From: Candidatus Bipolaricaulota bacterium | GTDB taxonomy: Bacteria > Bipolaricaulota > Bipolaricaulia > M55B111 | Assembly: GCA_018334615.1 (NCBI GenBank) | Contig: JAGXLP010000069.1 | Location: 1-6,574 of the forward strand | Length of the DNA: 6,574 nt | Direction of reading: 5' to 3' | In this document: piece by piece, positions 5,115 through 6,574 of the stretch | Position numbering within the stretch: the first letter of the stretch is position 1 | Layout: every line of letters begins with the position of its first letter | The notes under the pieces: generated by a model | What the model saw: only the letters and a program-made list of their open reading frames with translations | Database searches by the model: none | What the model was told of the DNA's origin: nothing | Translations under genes and position numbers: made by a program

Positions 5115-5927
5115 TTAACCCTCCTCTTTCAATTCCGGTAAGGCTTCCGGGTCGAATATATCCTCCGGTAGCTCCGTATTGATCTCGTATTCTTTCCACG
5201 TTAGTACCGTTTTACTACCCCTTTGCTTGTTTTCCATGGTCATCTTCTTTACGACCCAGAAATCCTTGATTTTCTCTATACTGGAATTCCGTTGGACTTT
5301 TAACAACTCTCCGTCCAGGTCGTAGTATTTGACCTTTTTCGGCTTCCAATTTTTTTCACTTATCCAGGATTGAATCTTGCTGTACCCTGCTTTTTCGGGA
5401 TTTTTAGCCACTCCTTCGACTACGTATATTTTCTCTCCGTCCGATCTCTCCTCCCGGAGAAGTTCGTAGGTGTATTCGTCCGTGTTTCTCGACCCTAAAT
5501 CGTCATAAGTGAAGTCCGAGCCCATGAACTTTTGATTGCTTGCTTCCTGGCTTATTTGTTTGGTTATGTTGGTGAACGGCAGATAAAGCCAGGTGTTCTC
5601 CTCCCCTTTCTCGTTTACGGTTTTTAACAACCCCGTACCGGCGATGCCTTCCGGCTCCCGAAATACCATGACCGAGTCGTCGGCACCTCTGTTCCAGGCT
5701 TCCATTTCCCTGACCTTCTCCTCCCCTTTCTCGTTTATCAGGGTCATTGTCAGCCTTGCATTCACCGTCTCCGGCGTTAACGCGTTTTCGACTTTCTCGA
5801 TAATTTTCGGTCCGGTGAGCTCCGCGGCGGATACGACGAAACTACCAGTCAAAGCCAGAAGTAGAAGTATTAATAGACTGACTAAAGCTTTTTTCCGGAT
5901 TGGATTTAGATAAATTCTTTTTGTCAT
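5115..5927 (-). CDS. LolA-like outer-membrane lipoprotein-sorting family protein
   Basis: This 270-residue exported protein has the half-barrel LolA-like fold (PF17131 type) that carries lipids or lipoproteins in the periplasm or cell envelope. Its signal peptide runs through LVSLLILLLLALTGSFVVSA (15-34) with an Ala-X-Ala-like cleavage site near 35. Family hallmarks are REPEGIAGTGLL (90-101), WLYLPF (113-118), then KQIS and FMGSDFTYDDL (134-144), and later SWISEKNWKPKKVKYYD (187-203). The start is ATG at 5925-5927, preceded by AGGAGTG (5934-5940). A longer frame from 5975 would overlap the upstream gene and lacks such a site. The RND/MMPL gene ends 5 bp before it, a common pairing in which the RND protein supplies energy and this protein binds cargo. 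The coding sequence contains a 22-bp perfect in-frame repeat 120 bp apart, encoding NEKGEE twice. Confidence 0.85.
   Translation of the reverse strand: MTKRIYLNPIRKKALVSLLILLLLALTGSFVVSAAELTGPKIIEKVENALTPETVNARLTMTLINEKGEEKVREMEAWNRGADDSVMVFREPEGIAGTGLLKTVNEKGEENTWLYLPFTNITKQISQEASNQKFMGSDFTYDDLGSRNTDEYTYELLREERSDGEKIYVVEGVAKNPEKAGYSKIQSWISEKNWKPKKVKYYDLDGELLKVQRNSSIEKIKDFWVVKKMTMENKQRGSKTVLTWKEYEINTELPEDIFDPEALPELKEEG
5596..5737 (-). repeat. 22-bp perfect direct repeat inside the LolA-like gene
   Basis: The same 22 bases (beginning TTCTCCTCCCCTTTCTCG on the + strand) occur at 5596-5617 and 5716-5737, exactly 120 bp or 40 codons apart and in the same reading frame. On the coding strand each encodes NEKGEE, in LINEKGEEK (residues 63-71) and VNEKGEEN (104-111). 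The identity extends through synonymous positions, which suggests recent conversion or duplication of a short turn sequence rather than protein-level convergence. Confidence 0.85.
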
Positions 5928-5932
5928 CTTAA

Positions 5933-6574
5933 TCACTCCTTGTGTGAAAGTTTGTTGTTGAGATTTTTCGTCCATAACAAAGCTGCGGGTAACAGAGTCA
6001 GAGCCGACCCGGCTGATAGGACCATAGTTAAAGCAACTAACGATCCAAGAGTCGCTATTGGTGTAAAGCTCGACGCGAGCAAGACGCCAAACCCGACGGC
6101 CACGGCAATTGCGTTAAAGAATATTGCCTGTCCGGTTGTTCTGGTGGCACCTATAACAGCGGATTCGGGGGATTCTCCTCGGCCTAACTCGAGCCTGTAG
6201 CGGGATATAAAGTGAATTGTGTAGTCGACCCCTATTCCGATGGCGATACTGGCAAGCATCGTTGTCGCGTTGTCCAGGGGTATTCCTAGCAATCCCATCA
6301 ACCCGAAGTTCACCCCGATAGTGAATCCCAGCGGTATAATACTTAGAAGACCGAATTTGACTGATAGGAAGATGAGCCCGACTATAACCGCGACGGCAAA
6401 CAAAGCGATCGAAAGGCTAATCACCTGGCCCTTTACGAGCAGGTCCGTTAGCACCTTAAAGAGATAGCTGGAGCCAGTTACCTGAACGTCAAATTTCTCT
6501 CCCGCAATCTTTTTCGCATCTCTCTCAACCCGGTTTATTATCTCCGACAGCTTACTGCTGCTCACCGAAGACAT
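5933..6574 (-). CDS. RND/MMPL-family transporter, C-terminal part (5' end outside window)
   Basis: RND/MMPL transporters use the proton gradient to export lipids and other hydrophobic molecules across the cytoplasmic membrane; full proteins are roughly 700-900 residues. Only the last 213 are seen. They comprise the tail of the second periplasmic loop (1-45), then membrane segments near 47-70, 75-97, 104-122, 147-168 and 172-200, and a short polar end NLNNKLSHKE. The diagnostic motif is ASIAIGIGVDYTIHFISRYR (108-127), with Asp117 in the helix that relays protons. The Met at the very edge lies within the periplasmic domain, so it is internal. The stop (5933-5935) is 5 bp before the LolA-like start. 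The clean ending and intact motifs suggest a functional gene that continues past the right edge. Confidence 0.88.
   Translation of the reverse strand: MSSVSSSKLSEIINRVERDAKKIAGEKFDVQVTGSSYLFKVLTDLLVKGQVISLSIALFAVAVIVGLIFLSVKFGLLSIIPLGFTIGVNFGLMGLLGIPLDNATTMLASIAIGIGVDYTIHFISRYRLELGRGESPESAVIGATRTTGQAIFFNAIAVAVGFGVLLASSFTPIATLGSLVALTMVLSAGSALTLLPAALLWTKNLNNKLSHKE

Noticed and set aside
5928..5975. Upstream ATG at 5975 extending the LolA-like protein by 16 residues
   Set aside because: It would overlap the RND/MMPL gene and place a polar stretch before the signal peptide; the ATG at 5927 has an ideal AGGAG site 6 bases upstream.
6572..6574. ATG at the right edge as the start of the RND/MMPL gene
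   Set aside because: The protein would begin in the middle of the second periplasmic loop; the family is several hundred residues longer.
1..6574. tRNA, rRNA, CRISPR array, riboswitch, insertion-sequence transposase
   Set aside because: I saw no cloverleaf, no regularly spaced repeats, no conserved riboswitch core and no transposase-like frame in reading both strands.

Overview
The window looks like chromosomal DNA from a bacterium of roughly mid-40s % GC. Several starts have strong bacterial Shine-Dalgarno sequences, and one promoter has a good extended -10 box. The gene content (flavodiiron protein remnant, NapH-type polyferredoxin, ArsR-controlled permease, RND exporter with a LolA-like partner, and a decayed fragment ending like an outer-membrane beta-barrel) suggests an anaerobic bacterium, plausibly diderm. 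A halanaerobial-type Firmicute would fit, but this taxonomic guess is weak.

Positions 1-1260 (+ strand): the window opens inside a single-domain PLP-dependent threonine/serine dehydratase (1-930, N-terminus cut off). It is followed at once by the last ~95 codons of a flavodiiron protein (FprA type, 970-1260) that has lost its metallo-beta-lactamase domain and most of its flavodoxin domain, so it is a pseudogene. Positions 1261-1745 carry no intact gene. They hold a long imperfect hairpin (1354-1416), a minus-strand remnant resembling the C-terminal strands of a beta-barrel protein (1458-1649), and a small perfect hairpin (1660-1677).

Positions 1746-3540 (- strand): a four-gene operon read from 3477 down to 1746. 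It encodes an ArsR-type repressor with a Cys/His-rich N-terminus, two homologous half-permeases of the DUF318/ArsP type joined by ATGA overlaps, and a small cupin lacking the usual metal ligands. Its promoter has an extended -10 element inside a perfect 9-bp inverted repeat, a probable autoregulatory operator. The likely role is metal-, metalloid- or thiol-linked export. The 210-bp gap beyond it holds only a possible 40-codon ORF on the + strand.

Positions 3751-6574 (- strand): a second cluster encodes the C-terminal part of an RND/MMPL exporter (cut by the window end), a LolA-like periplasmic protein, an unrecognised secreted protein and a NapH-type membrane polyferredoxin. The first three are spaced 5 and 3 bp apart and are surely cotranscribed; the ferredoxin follows after 65 bp. 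RND/MMPL plus LolA-like pairs are thought to move lipids or other hydrophobic molecules across or out of the membrane. The third protein and the redox protein are the least explained parts and the best candidates for something new.
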